DNA of 64,000 bases from Epiperipatus broadwayi (taxonomy: Eukaryota > Onychophora > Udeonychophora > Euonychophora > Peripatidae): assembly GCA_028023455.1 (NCBI GenBank), contig JAQFVV010000547.1, forward strand, positions 331,431 through 395,430. The letters run 5' to 3'. The position numbers and the translations under genes were made by a program. The notes beneath the pieces were generated by a model. The model was not told the DNA's origin, ran no database searches, and saw only the letters and a program-made list of their open reading frames with translations. The first letter of the stretch is position 1. Every line of letters starts with the position of its first letter. This document shows, in pieces, positions 1 through 11,575 of the stretch.

Positions 1-1370
1 AGCTTCATTTGCTGATTCTCTTGATCGGACTTGGAAAAAGAAAGGGTCGCTGCAAAATGGCAGGAATTTTCAACTGTCTATTTTTGACTTACACTTTGGA
101 AAGAGGAATGATCTCTGATAAGTCCGTTACAGGTACTAAAATTTATCCAGTCAGCAGCTTTAAACTTATCCTTAACTAAACTTATTTCTATACTACCCTC
201 ATTCCCTTTTGCTATAGATCAATTTCTACAAATGTGTATACATGCAGCACAATTATACACCTACTAATATTCTAAATATCGAGTTATTACTGGACTTGCT
301 TACAGGGAATCTATAATAAATAAATCCCTTCTTGCATACATCATGAGGTGCAGCAGTGCCAAGAAAATAACCTAAAAGGATATCTGGATAAATACATTTC
401 AGATATGCATCATGAGGTATCGTATTAACCCGAATATTACCAGTGTATGTGTGCATATATACACATGTATACTTATGCACTCTTAATACACTTAGATTGA
501 CTTTATATTTTTATTATTAATCTTACATTATTTTTAAATTCATATAAACATTATTCTAACATTTGTATTAATCTAATCTCACAATATTATTTTAAACTAC
601 CACGGACGTCAGTTTTCATATTTATTTATATTAATCTAATCTCGAATATTATTTTCAAACCCTTATGAACATTTTAAATATTAGTTTTACAATACTATTT
701 TTAAACCATCACGGACATCAGTTTACATATTTATTTATATTATGGAATCATATTTTAAATCATTTACTTAATTTCTTTATTAACGTGCATGCATTCAGAA
801 AACTATTTTATTTTATTGCTCTTTATTATTATACTGACATTTGATTTGACATAATTACTTTAAACCATTTATTTACTTTCTTCTAATAATGTGCGTATAT
901 TCAAAAAACTATTTTATTTTAACGTGCGCATACTCAGGGAAAAAAAACTGTTTTACTTTACTATGATTCATTATTATACAAATATCTATTTGACTAACTT
1001 AATTTTAGTGTAGAAATTTTGTTATCTTTTCATTTATTTAAATCTACAACTTTAATTTTACATCATTAATTTGACCCATTTATTTTACTTGATTTTATTG
1101 ATTTTTTATTTATTTGATCTGTTTATTTACGGGCATTTCCTTAATTAATATGTGCGTGGAGAAAAACAAAAATCTTTTATTCTACGAAGCCTCTGTCATT
1201 ATTGTTACTTTAAACCATTTCATTTATCATTGTTCATTTATTTTTAAATTATTATTTTAGTTTTAAATAGAAGTTTCAGATTTAATTTATTAGATTTATT
1301 TACTTTAGAATAATCATATTCATGCTCATTGTCCATTTCCGGTCCTTTTTGTTTACTTCCTTTACTATTC
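1..1370. other. AT-rich spacer with degenerate tandem repetition
   Basis: No gene is visible here. Two loose repetitions can be seen. A segment around 570-640 is echoed at 640-745 (shared words on a CACGGACRTCAGTTT core followed by a TATTTATTTATATT stretch). A second segment around 765-870 is echoed at 870-990 (a TGCATTCAGAAAACTATTTTA-like core). These look like old local duplications. The frame at 253-480 on the minus strand has no recognisable features. Confidence 0.4.
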
Positions 1371-1376
1371 TGCCCA

Positions 1377-2051
1377 TTAACTATCTTTTAAATATGTCCA
1401 GCAGTTAAATATGTCCAGCAGTTCCTTATTTCTTTCTACTAACTCACTAATATAAATTGTACCCCATATTCTCACATCACTTTTTTGATTAAAATTTATT
1501 TTATCTCTTTCTCTTTCCATTCTCTTTTCAACCTTGGACATTAGAAAACCTTTAAGCTTCACAGACCTCCATATTTTTGTTAACTGTGAATATTTTTTCC
1601 TATTCTTTCTTAGTTTTAAATCTCCGTTTAAAATGACCACGAACTTTTACTTTAACCTTTTTAAATTTTTGTAAAAACTTTTCAACGCTATCTTCTACCT
1701 TGAACTTATGTCTCTCTTCAATTTCTTGATCTATATTTTCCTCTGTCTTAGCACTATCCTATTCTGCTTTAATTTCTATTTCTATTTCAGTCTTCTCTGT
1801 TTCAACACTATCTAGTTCTAATTCAATTTTTACATCTTTTATCATGTCAACTTCCTGACTTTCTTTAATTAAATCTACCTCTATAACTTCTTGGTTCTTC
1901 TCTACCTTTTCTGTTCTCTCATGTCTTCTTTTTCTTATTTCTGCAATGAATTCTTTTTGATCTTGCATGATTTCTTTCATCAGATTCTTCATGTCTATCA
2001 TCATTTTCTTCATCATCTATGTCTCAGACATTTCTTTCTCTTTTTCCATTT
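1377..2051 (-). pseudogene. Broken Lys/Glu-rich coiled-coil frame, possibly retroelement ORF1
   Basis: On the minus strand an open frame begins near 2051 (MEKEKEMSET), is cut by a stop, and continues as a Met/Lys/Glu-rich stretch at 2016-1759. It then runs through more stops into the frame at 1640-1377. The amino-terminal part has heptad-like charged residues (KNLMKEIMQDQKEF, IRKRRHERTEKVEKN) and a long acidic run, suggesting a coiled coil. The downstream part is basic. I recognise no domain. The composition resembles the coiled-coil frames at 11.4-12.9 kb, and a decayed first ORF of a retroelement is the simplest guess. A diverged host exon cannot be ruled out. Confidence 0.3.
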
Positions 2052-2059
2052 TTAAAACA

Positions 2060-3960
2060 ATATTTTATTTCTTTGACTAAATTTAAATACGAGCTGTTTA
2101 TTTATTTTTCTTACTAAAATGGAAATATATGCTGACTCCACCCCTCCTTTGTCCCTTTTCTCTACCCGATCCTAATGCTTTAGCTCCACCTAAAACACCC
2201 AACTGTCTCTGATTTAACATAATGATCTATTTTAACTAATGTAAATAGCATAAATCTCTCTTTATTTAAAGGGAAGAAAAAAAAAGGTTTCGGTCAATTC
2301 TTTTTTTATTTTTAAATTAATACCACTTTACGTACGTAATTTCGCTTTTCTATAAAAAATTTGTCAAATAAGAAACACAGTATTTGATTACTATTGTTTC
2401 TTAGGTCCAGACCCAAACATTGGGAAAGCTATTTATGTACCGGGTCGAACCGCTGAAACCACTTACTTACATGTATATAAGTTTTGGCTGGTTTCAAACT
2501 TCTCCATAATACTTTTACAAATTTGTTTACTTATAAATGTTACGTGAATGAACCAGCACATTCGAGCAAAGTGGGAAATATTATTGATAGCTTTAACTAT
2601 CAACAATGGCCCACCTCAGCTCCTAGATTCAAACCCCTACTATCCAAACACTTTATTTATTTCAGAGTAAACTCCAGGCACCAGTTATCTATTCAGAAGA
2701 ATAAACAACGTATTTGGTCAGTACGCTCATAATCCAGTGCTCGAAACAATTCCCTTAACTAGCTCAGTCTAATTTTAATCAATAATAAAATATAGAAAAA
2801 GAATTGATAAAAAAAATTGACCGATGAATAAAGTTTAATTTTAAAGACAATTTATTAACTAACATTTACTAATGATAAACATTTTTATAAATCTATAAAT
2901 AACACACACATTTTAAGTTAACATACTATGATATATTTTATGAAAGAGCATAAATCATCTTTGACATTGAAATTATCTAACATTTGAATCTTGAATATTT
3001 ACGAATTACAGTGGTGGCTACTACATATAACTGAGAATCATAAAATGTTTTATCTAGGATTTTTGAATGTAGATTTAAAACTTTGTTTCCTTCTTGTTTG
3101 TTGCTTCCTCCAACCGGCTGGGACATTTCCTTGATGAGTTTGGTTATTCTTCATGATTATTATTTCTGGAGACAGTTGAATATTGACGAAGGATTTCTGA
3201 GCTGTTAAGTAGACATTATTTCACGGGCAGGTCTTGCTGATCTTATTGGACTAAGGGCTGAAATAAGAGCGTATATTTCCTAAAGCTGCTCAACAATGCA
3301 TTTCTGTTTCTGGATACATAATTTAAACAAGACTGACACTGAAAACTAGGCTGAAACTGCCAACTCAAAACTGCTCGTCTGATAAAAATCTAGCTATATA
3401 TATATGCAAATTGTTTTCATTTTAATATCCTCTGGAAATAGGTTCAATAGGTGTTGTCGAAATTCCTTTAGTAATTAATCCTATGACATGTTTTTGATTG
3501 ATTGTTTAATTAGTAGTAGCTATTTCAAAATGTGTTGTTTTTATATCTTTATTAGTAGCCCACAGCTGGTGTGGTTTTTTTAAATCTTTATTTAACTTAA
3601 TAGCTATCGCTGTGTTTTTCAAATATAATTTTCATTTATTTATAATATTTAATACTGATACATTTATTTTACATTCGCACGCACATATATAATTTTATTC
3701 TACACATCAAAACTAGTTTTAATACTATTTTTTTAATTTCAATTCGAATGAAAAGAGATTTATATTTTGAAGCTTCTAATTTATAATAATAACACTCTTT
3801 AACTTTTATGAACTCTTAGTTTTATCTTTTCTAAACAAACCCCCCCTCTCCCTTTTTTATCAATTAATTTCTATTTTTTTTCAAACTCTTTTACGAAAGA
3901 TTTTAATAATAAATAATTTTTTTTTAGACAAAATTATTTTATATACATGTGCCAATTTGG
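2060..3960. other. Spacer, one possible tRNA-like SINE remnant
   Basis: There is no convincing gene. Around 2400-2465 a GGGTCGAACC word and its surroundings resemble the B-box of a tRNA-derived SINE, but no A-box could be placed with confidence. The 82-codon plus-strand frame at 2484-2732 lies over this sequence and shows no domain, so it is not called. Homopolymer C and T runs occur at 3840-3920. Confidence 0.3.
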
Positions 3961-4127
3961 CCTTGGCACAATATATATATATATGATAAACAAAAATGCA
4001 AGTTAAAACACTTGCTAACGCTTGTATTTATGTCCACAGATGGCGTTCTACCAAAAACACCGGTCATGCATATGTTTTGTTTACATAAACGTCAGAGTAG
4101 CATTCACTATCTCTAACTATAATTCCA

Positions 4128-4171
4128 CTTTCAGATCATGATTTCAAGTTATTTGCTATCATCAGTGAAAG
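4128..4171 (-). ncRNA. Hammerhead ribozyme motif, type I, left arm copy 1
   Basis: Read on the minus strand, it has the CTGATGA core, a GAAA box, and the palindromic stem III ATCA/TGAT followed by C as the cleavage-site base. Stem I strands CTTTCA and TGAAAG are perfectly complementary. Stem II is weakened in this copy: the usual AGC/GCT pairing is broken by one change (AACTT instead of AGCTT). The core bases needed for cleavage are otherwise intact. Confidence 0.75.
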
Positions 4172-4532
4172 ACAGGAATAAAGAAACTAGATCTAAATAC
4201 AAACTCTGAGCGTTTATGAAACAATTTCTATTCAGCTTGCAAGCGTGAATTTTTTAGACACGTAATGTCTTCAAACTCAGCATAGCAAACCAGATAGCTA
4301 TATGGGTCTGATCTCAGTTCAGCATCACCACATAGTAGAAGCCTCTGCAATCTATATCATTGCAAGAAAGACCTCAAAGGTACATTTATGATAAACAAAA
4401 ATGCAAGTTAAAAAACTTGCTAACGCTTGTATTTATGTCCACAGATGGCGTTCTACCAAAAACACCGGTCAAGCGTATGTTTTGTTTACATAAACGTCAG
4501 AGTAGCATTCACTATCTCTAACTATAATTCCA

Positions 4533-4576
4533 CTTTCAGATCATGATTTCAAGCTATTTGCTATCATCAGTGAAAG
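4533..4576 (-). ncRNA. Hammerhead ribozyme motif, type I, left arm copy 2
   Basis: On the minus strand all conserved parts are present: stem I CTTTCA/TGAAAG, CTGATGA, stem II AGC/GCT with an AAATA loop, GAAA, stem III ATCA/TGAT, and the TC cleavage dinucleotide. The third left-arm unit (4793-5084) has a deletion after CTATCATC at about 4974 that removes half of the ribozyme, so it is not listed. Confidence 0.8.
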
Positions 4577-5263
4577 ACAGGAATAAAGAAACTAGATCTA
4601 AATACAAACTCTGAGCGTTTATGAAACAATTTCTATTCAGCTTGCAAGCGTGAATTTTTTAGACACATAATGTCTTCAAACTCAGAATGGCAAACCAGAT
4701 AGCTATATGGGTCTGATCTCAGTTCAGCATCACCACATAGTAGAAGCCTCTGCAATCTATATCATTGCAAGAAAGACCTCAAAGGTACATTTATGATAAA
4801 CAAAAATGCAAGTTAATAAACTTGCTAACGCTTGTATTTATGTCCACAGATGGCGTTCTACCAAAAACACCGGTCAAGCGTATGTTTTGTTTACATAAAC
4901 GTCAGAGTAGCATTCACTATCTCTAACTATAATTCCACTTTCAGATCATGATTTCAAGCTATTTGCTATCATCTTCTATTCAGCTTGCAAGCGTGAATTT
5001 TTTAGACACGTAATGTCTTCAAACTCAGCATAGCAAACCAGATAGCTATATGGGTCTGATCTCAGTTCAGCATCATCACATAGATTGCAGAGGCTTCTAC
5101 TATGTGGTGATGCTGAACTGAGATCAGACCCATATAGCTATCTGGTTTGCTATGCTGAGTTTGAAGACATTACGTGTCTAAAAAATTCACGCTTGCAAGC
5201 TGAATAGAAATTGTTTCATAAACGCTCAGAGTTTGTATTTAGATCTAGTTTCTTTATTCCTGT

Positions 5264-5307
5264 CTTTCACTGATGATAGCAAATAGCTTGAAATCATGAT
5301 CTGAAAG
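5264..5307 (+). ncRNA. Hammerhead ribozyme motif, type I, right arm copy 1
   Basis: Order of parts: stem I strand CTTTCA (5264-5269), core CTGATGA (5270-5276), stem II AGC/GCT with a mismatched T-T at its base, GAAA (5290-5293), stem III TCATGAT completing the ATCA/TGAT palindrome, cleavage base C at 5301, and return strand TGAAAG (5302-5307). Outside stem I an internal loop (TGT opposite T) leads to a second helix, ATTCC/GGAAT. The loopless palindromic stem III would fold poorly as a monomer but perfectly as a two-strand dimer, as described for the newt satellite and Penelope-type hammerheads. Confidence 0.85.
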
Positions 5308-5668
5308 TGGAATTATAGTTAGAGATAGTGAATGCTACTCTGACGTTTATGTAAACAAAACATACGCTTGACCGGTGTTTTTGGTAGAATGCCATCTGTG
5401 GACATAAATACAAGCGTTAGCAAGTTTTTTAACTTGCATTTTTGTTTATCATAAATGTACCTTTGAGGTCTTTCTTGCAATGATATAGATTGCAGAGGCT
5501 TCTACTATGTGGTGATGCTGAACTGAGATCAGACCCATATAGCTATCTGGTTTGCTATGCTGAGTTTGAAGACATTACGTGTCTAAAAAATTCACGCTTG
5601 CAAGCTGAATAGAAATTGTTTCATAAACGCTCAGAGTTTGTATTTAGATCTAGTTTCTTTATTCCTGT

Positions 5669-5712
5669 CTTTCACTGATAATAGCAAATAGCTTGAAATC
5701 ATGATCTGAAAG
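5669..5712 (+). ncRNA. Hammerhead ribozyme motif with damaged core, right arm copy 2
   Basis: Same layout as its neighbours, but the core reads CTGATAA (5675-5681) instead of CTGATGA. The changed base is G8, an invariant catalytic residue of the family, so this copy should not cleave. Stem I, GAAA, stem III and the TC site are retained. The unit also carries several small deletions (for example around 5766-5880), so it is the most decayed of the array. Confidence 0.75.
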
Positions 5713-6063
5713 TGGAATTATAGTTAGAAATAGTGAATGCTACTCTGACGTTTATGTAAACAAAACATCGCTTGACCAGTGTTTTTGGTAGAGCCATCTG
5801 TGGACAAATACAAGCGTTAGTAAGTTTTTAACTTGCATTTTGTTTATCATAAATGTACCTTTGAGTCTTTCTTGCAATGAATAGATTGTAGAGGCTTCTA
5901 CTATGTGGTGATGCTGAACTGAGATCAGACCCATATAGCTATCTGGTTTGCTATGCTGAGTTTGAAGACATTACGTGTCTAAAAATTCACGCTTGCAAGC
6001 TGAATAGAAATTGTTTCATAAACGCTCAGAGTTTGTATTTAGATCTAGTTTCTTTATTCCTGT

Positions 6064-6107
6064 CTTTCACTGATGATAGCAAATAGCTTGAAATCATGAT
6101 CTGAAAG
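6064..6107 (+). ncRNA. Hammerhead ribozyme motif, type I, right arm copy 3
   Basis: Complete conserved set: CTTTCA, CTGATGA at 6070-6076, stem II AGC/GCT, GAAA, palindromic stem III, TC, TGAAAG. The outer helix ATTCC/GGAAT is also present. Confidence 0.82.
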
Positions 6108-6468
6108 TGGAATTATAGTTAGAGATAGTGAATGCTACTCTGACGTTTATGTAAACAAAACATACGCTTGACCAGTGTTTTTGGTAGAATGCCATCTGTG
6201 GACATAAATACAAGCGTTAGTAAGTTTTTTAACTTGCATTTTTGTTTATCATAAATGTACCTTTGAGGTCTTTCTTGCAATGATATAGATTGTAGAGGCT
6301 TCTACTATGTGGTGATGCTGAACTGAGATCAGACCCATATAGCTATCTGGTTTGCTATGCTGAGTTTGAAGACATTACGTGTCTAAAAAATTCACGCTTG
6401 CAAGCTGAATAGAAATTGTTTCATAAACGCTCAGAGTTTGTATTTAGATCTAGTTTCTTTATTCCTGT

Positions 6469-6512
6469 CTTTCACTGATGATAGCAAATAGCTTGAAATC
6501 ATGATCTGAAAG
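6469..6512 (+). ncRNA. Hammerhead ribozyme motif, type I, right arm copy 4
   Basis: Complete conserved set with intact CTGATGA core, GAAA box, stem I and cleavage site. Outer helix ATTCC/GGAAT present. Identical in the motif to the copies at 5264, 6064 and 6873. Confidence 0.82.
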
Positions 6513-6872
6513 TGGAATTATAGTTAGAGATAGTGAATGCTACTCTGACGTTTATGTAAACAAAACATACGCTTGACCGGTGTTTTTGGTAGAACGCCAT
6601 CTGTGGACATAAATACAAGCGTTAGCAAGTTTTTAACTTGCATTTTTGTTTATCATAAATGTACCTTTGAGGTCTTTCTTGCAATGATATAGATTGCAGA
6701 GGCTTCTACTATGTGGTGATGCTGAACTGAGATCAGACCCATATAGCTATCTGGTTTGCTATGCTGAGTTTGAAGACATTATGTGTCTAAAAAATTCATG
6801 CTTGCAAGCTGAATAGAAATTGTTTCATAAATGCTCAGAGTTTGTATTTAGATCTAGTTTCTTTATTCCTGT

Positions 6873-6916
6873 CTTTCACTGATGATAGCAAATAGCTTGA
6901 AATCATGATCTGAAAG
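6873..6916 (+). ncRNA. Hammerhead ribozyme motif, type I, right arm copy 5
   Basis: Last unit of the right arm. Core CTGATGA at 6879-6885, GAAA, stem III ATCA/TGAT, cleavage after the C at 6910, return strand TGAAAG 6911-6916. About 100 bases follow the cleavage site before the array stops at the (TA)n tract. Confidence 0.82.
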
Positions 6917-7013
6917 TGGAATTATAGTTAGAGATAGTGAATGCTACTCTGACGTTTATGTAAACAAAACATACGCTTGACCGGTGTTTTTGGTAGAACG
7001 CCATCTGTGGACA

Positions 7014-7135
7014 TATATATATATATATACACATTAACTGGTAATTGGAGTTGGTATTAATATCTTTTCATTGGTTTGATAGCTTGTGAAAATATAAAGG
7101 TAGTTTAAGAACAATGTAAAATGATTTGATTGATT

Positions 7136-7174
<39 letters not shown>

Positions 7175-7175
7175 T
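7014..7175. repeat. (TA)n and (CA)n(TA)n microsatellites
   Basis: A (TA)n tract at 7013-7030 forms the right border of the ribozyme array. A compound (CA)n(TA)n tract follows at about 7137-7174. Confidence 0.85.
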
Positions 7176-7179
7176 GTAA

Positions 7180-8390
7180 CATATTAAAGTAATCAAAAGT
7201 AATATTATTAAAGAGAAATTGTAACATATTCAAATATTCATTGTATGGTAACTTAATAAAGATGATCAAACGATCCAAATGTATTTAATAATTATGAAAA
7301 GATTCAAATATAAATCTTTAGCTTAATAAATGAAAAATGCATTGTAGATTTTATATCAAAAGAAAAAAATTATTTAACATGAGTAGTGGCTATTAAACCA
7401 AAGATCAGACTGAGTTATCCATCACATTAAGTGTCATTGGATGAAATAAAACATATTTCTGTAATTAGATTTCTCAAGATATCACAATATCAATAATTAT
7501 AAACAAATTATTAATAACAACTATTATAACTCAGGTATATGAAAATCACATGAGGTGAGTACACTAGTAATTTAATAAAATATAACTCAGGTATACGGAC
7601 AGTAGATTTTATCCACTTTCATTTCTTGGTTTGATGTTAAGTGCATATTTAAACAAATACCAAGTGAATATTGTCTAGCAGGGTGCCACTAGATTATTTG
7701 AATCTAGACACAGTTATATCTAATAACCTTTCACATGTACCAGGTTCGAATTTGCTTTTGGTACTTTATTTCTAATAAAACTGGGAGATTTTGCTTTTTG
7801 AGCCATATCACTATACACACTAATATTTAGGTAAAAGTAAAACATCTTTAAACCAAAGTGGAGTATATTAGACATAAATCATTTCTTAGATCTTGGCATA
7901 ACAAATGCATTTCAATATTTTTTATATGTTTTACTAGCTCAGATTATATAACTAATTTAGGATGGCAATTCACTCATCCTTGCATGAAATAGATGACTGG
8001 GATGGTGGTTATAATAATACTAAGAAATCACTAAATATTATGAAATCAATATTTATTTATGGCCTTTGGACATTTAAACAGCTCATTAATTAAAACGTGA
8101 TGATGATGATGATGATAATGATAACGATAATGACAATGGTTTCAACCACAGCTTTAGGACTAAGCCTAAACATAAAACTAATTTTTATAAAGAAACTCAT
8201 AATTATTGCTTAATTTTAGCATATTTACTTATATCTTAAATAACTAATATTCAACCCTTGATGATAAATGATCACACTTAATAAAGACTACACTTAATGA
8301 AATATATACGCCTTGTTTAATAAAATAAACTAATATTTATTAATGCATTTCTAGCATATACATAAAATTTCTAGATAAACATGAAAATTG

Positions 8391-8464
<74 letters not shown>

Positions 8465-11120
8465 TGATTATATATTGCAATCCTCAGATTAATTTCAAGT
8501 TCTTCCCCCTTTCTCTTCAAATGTATATTGTATTAAGTTGGGTAATCGATTTGTTGCAATGTTCCATCCACAAGAAAAGTATTTCATAAAAAAAATATTC
8601 AAATCATTGGCACACATACTTTATAAATCTAACATGTAAGTAGAATGTTAAAAAAAATGTTAATAGAAATTAGAAAAAGCAATTTTTTTTTTAAAAAACG
8701 AGTTTAAATCATTATCTTCCCCTCCCTTCTAAGCGCTGAAATCTATACTTTCTCAAGACAAAATAATTTAATATTTTAACACCACCTATTACTTCACATT
8801 CACTCGCAATTATACATGTATAAAATATTATTATGTATGTGCATGTTTTATCCCATAATAACAAAATATTAGTTAAAACCAAAATAATAATACCATAAAA
8901 AAATTATTTTACACATTAATATTTCGTAACTGTAAAATTAATAAACAAATAAATTTTGATACATTCAAAATCATTTATGAAGCTCAAAGTTATTATTAAG
9001 ACATTCTTGGTTTCAATCGATCTGAATTGTCTTTAAAAGTTCTTTAAATAAAATATATCACTTTATTACTAAATTTTTATTACGACTCTGATTTCATAAA
9101 GAAAATAGATATAAAAAGTCATATTACCGATCCAAGGGTTCAAACTTGTCTTGTATAATGTTTATATTTAGCAGCAACAATTTCCGTGTTTTTTTGGAAC
9201 AATCTCTTTCTTGAAGTATATGATTATTTGGTGATGATGATCCTATTGAGGTTACTTGCTTTAGTGGATAATTTGGAAATCATTATATTAATTTTTCTTC
9301 TCTTCCTGTCAAATACAGCAGTTGTTTTCACGTTATAAATTTCCTGGATTTAAACTCAGTTGCTGGAACAATTAATTGGACTTGATGATTAATATTTATC
9401 GGTAGATTAATTCATCTTTCGCATAATGCAGATGAATGTTTTTTTTCCTTCTCTTTAAAAAAAACATCTTATTTCTCTAGTCAGTTGAAAGGTGTAGAAT
9501 ATTATTTTCAGACAAGACATCTTTTCTTTCCTATATGATGTGTGGCTCCACAGATGGTCAGGCAAAGATGGGACACATATATAATTTTTCTAGCCGGTCA
9601 TTTCTTATATTTTCAACATTCAATTTAATAGTCTAATAATAATTTAACAATCTGAATCATAATAACAATAACAATAATAATTCAACTGATTTTTTCAGAC
9701 AGCTTTTATTTCGATTCTTGAGCCAACTCAACCAATCAGAGATAGCATCACTTGCTATTTTTGGACAACTTCGTTTTAATTAGATCTCTAATTTATTTTC
9801 AACTAAATGGTTTTTCAACTGAAGAGTTCAATCCTTTTTCCAGGAACATAAAAAAAAAATCGCACACCTGTTTCTTTCCAGACACTTTTGTCTTCAAAAA
9901 AAAAAAAATAGACTTGATCCTTTTTCTGACTTTTTTCACATCTATCTGTAATATTTAAAATTGGAGTGTTTTCCCCTTAATCTCTAGGTGAGACTATTTC
10001 AAAATCAGACCTCACAGCAAGTTTAAGCTCCAAATAACAAATAATCACTTACAAAAACAAAACTGCTACAAAAATAGATATCTGATTCAACAGATATTCT
10101 CTCCTGACACAAAATTGCAAAAAAAAATAACTTGACAGATTTAACCCTTCTAGTACAAACTGTTGAATAAAACAAAAAAATAATTTAACAGATTTTCTTA
10201 TTTTTCTTTCAATATTTAATAAATAAATAAAAATGTAGTTGATGTATGTAATATATCCAAGCACACACACTGCCATTATTCCAATCATTTATAAATCTGG
10301 CTGACTAATAATATAAATGCTAGTTCAGAAATTATAACCCTAACATTTAAAATCAAATCCTTAGCTTTTAAATCCCAATTACAATTATAGAAAAGCAAAA
10401 TAGAAACAGAACAAGATATTAAAATTGATCAGGCATAGGTTAGTTTTAAAGAAAGTTAAAGTGTTTAATATTTGAAATATAAAACAATTAAATAACTTAC
10501 ACATACATTGCCTATACGTATGCGTTATAACTTTGCTTTTTAACAGAAAAACTAAATATTAAATAGTTTAAATGTGTGTATTATCTTTCTATCAACACAC
10601 AAACAAATAAAGCATATAATTGTTGACCCACTCTCTCTCTGTTTAAAGCTTTTAAAACTGGATCTGGTAGGGTTTGAACTTGGATGCCCTACAGCTTCTT
10701 TTATGGTTATATAAAAATATGATGATGATTTTTGGTTTTACATTTCCTCACATGCACATTACTATAAATTTAGCTAGCGACTAAATTGTAATGGCACAAC
10801 TCCCCCCCCCCTTTGGATAAAATCATCAGCACCTTTGTTTTAACCATATTTAATAATAAAAAAAATCCTAACTAATAATAATAATAATAAAAAAATTTCT
10901 AACTACTGGTAAATACCTTATTTTTCATTAGAAAAACTACATGTAATTTATTTGGAGATCTTTGCCAAGCTACTTTGCTGAAGTATGGGATCAAACTCCT
11001 AGCATTATAGGTTCCCTTATTCCCATCAAGAGTAGCAAGCATAAAGGCATTCTCTCCTATTTTCTTGGTAATTTGGAATGGCTTTTTCTTTTCAAATCAT
11101 ATGGTGGTCTGCATTTTATG
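7180..11120. other. AT-rich spacer with simple repeats
   Basis: No supported gene is seen. Contents: an inherited B-box-like GGTTCGAATT word at about 7742, a short (GAT)n tract at 8098-8118, an (AAT)n tract at about 8389-8463, and GGGTTTGAACTT at about 10671, another tRNA-like word. The short frames at 9752-9958, 10049-10288 and 10962-11180 have low-complexity, Phe/Ile/Lys-rich content expected by chance in AT-rich DNA. Confidence 0.4.
8389..8463. repeat. (AAT)n microsatellite
   Basis: About 24 uninterrupted trinucleotide units. Confidence 0.9.
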
Positions 11121-11131
11121 CACATGTACAT

Positions 11132-11410
11132 TCAGTCCCTTTTTAATATGGCCATTTTCATTTTGACTGGGTATTTATAAAACATATCCGGAGGACTTAT
11201 TTTATATAACCTCCTATTACAAACTCCATTTAGAAATATGGACTCTTGGTACCATATGTAATATGCCTTGAAGTTTTTCAGAGAGATTGATTCTCTATAC
11301 CATACATAGTTTATTTTTAAACTTTCCAGAAAGATTGACTGCCTGTACCATATATAAGGCACTTTGAAGTTTTCCAGAGAGATTGACTTTCTATACCAGA
11401 TATCATTCAT
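11132..11410 (-). pseudogene. Repeat-tail frame of the coiled-coil pseudogene
   Basis: 92 codons on the minus strand encoding four tandem copies of a roughly 20-residue motif (YVWYRESISLKNFK and variants) and then a non-repetitive tail (GVCNRRLYKISPPDM). It lies just past the stop of the frame at 11420-12403. Keeping a frame over several repeat units follows automatically because a 60-bp period is divisible by three, so this is weak evidence for coding. Confidence 0.3.
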
Positions 11411-11575
11411 CCTTAAATCTTACAGAGAGGTTGATTCTCTGGGCCATATACAATTTATTTTTAAATTTTCTAGAAAAGTTGACTCTTTGTACCAGACATA
11501 ATTTATTTTTAACTTTTTCATAGTATTTAAATTTTTCAGAGAGATTTGGGCATTTACATTTTTCAAAGAGATAGA
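11235..11575. repeat. Coding-like minisatellite of about 60-bp units
   Basis: Six or so imperfect units of about 60 bp. Each carries a CAGAGAGATTGATTCTCT-like core followed by a TACCATAYATA-like segment. On the minus strand they keep a reading frame of repeated W-Y-[RKQ]-[EQK]-S-[IT]-[SF]-L-[EK]-[NS] motifs (about 20 residues per unit). They follow the coiled-coil frame directly, so they form either its carboxy-terminal repeat tail or its 3' untranslated region. Confidence 0.7.

Larger units (their letters stand above)
3983..7013. repeat. Head-to-head inverted array of about 405-bp hammerhead-ribozyme units
   Basis: Eight units of about 405 bp form two arms. The left arm (3983-5084) has two full units and one shortened unit. 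The right arm (5100-7013) has five units in the opposite orientation. The arms meet at a turn-around at 5085-5100, so the locus contains an imperfect inverted repeat of over 1 kb. Ribozyme motifs in the right arm start at 5264, 5669, 6064, 6469 and 6873, giving spacings of 405, 395, 405 and 404 bp. In the left arm they lie at 4128 and 4533 on the minus strand. Both outer edges abut (TA)n tracts. The ribozyme sense strand runs outward from the centre in both arms. Tandem units with a type I hammerhead are known from metazoan retrozymes and from Penelope-like element terminal repeats. No open frame of either is seen, so this is probably a non-autonomous retroelement. Confidence 0.85.

Noticed and set aside
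5752-5934. 60-codon minus-strand frame in the ribozyme array
   Set aside because: It exists only because small deletions in this unit join frames; other units do not keep it, so it is not a conserved protein.
3983-7013. CRISPR-like array
   Set aside because: Units are 405 bp, inverted in the two arms and without unique spacers, and the DNA is eukaryotic.
3983-7013. Helitron non-autonomous element with central tandem repeats
   Set aside because: No TC start or hairpin-CTRR end was found at the borders, while every unit has a hammerhead motif, which fits retrozyme or Penelope repeats better.
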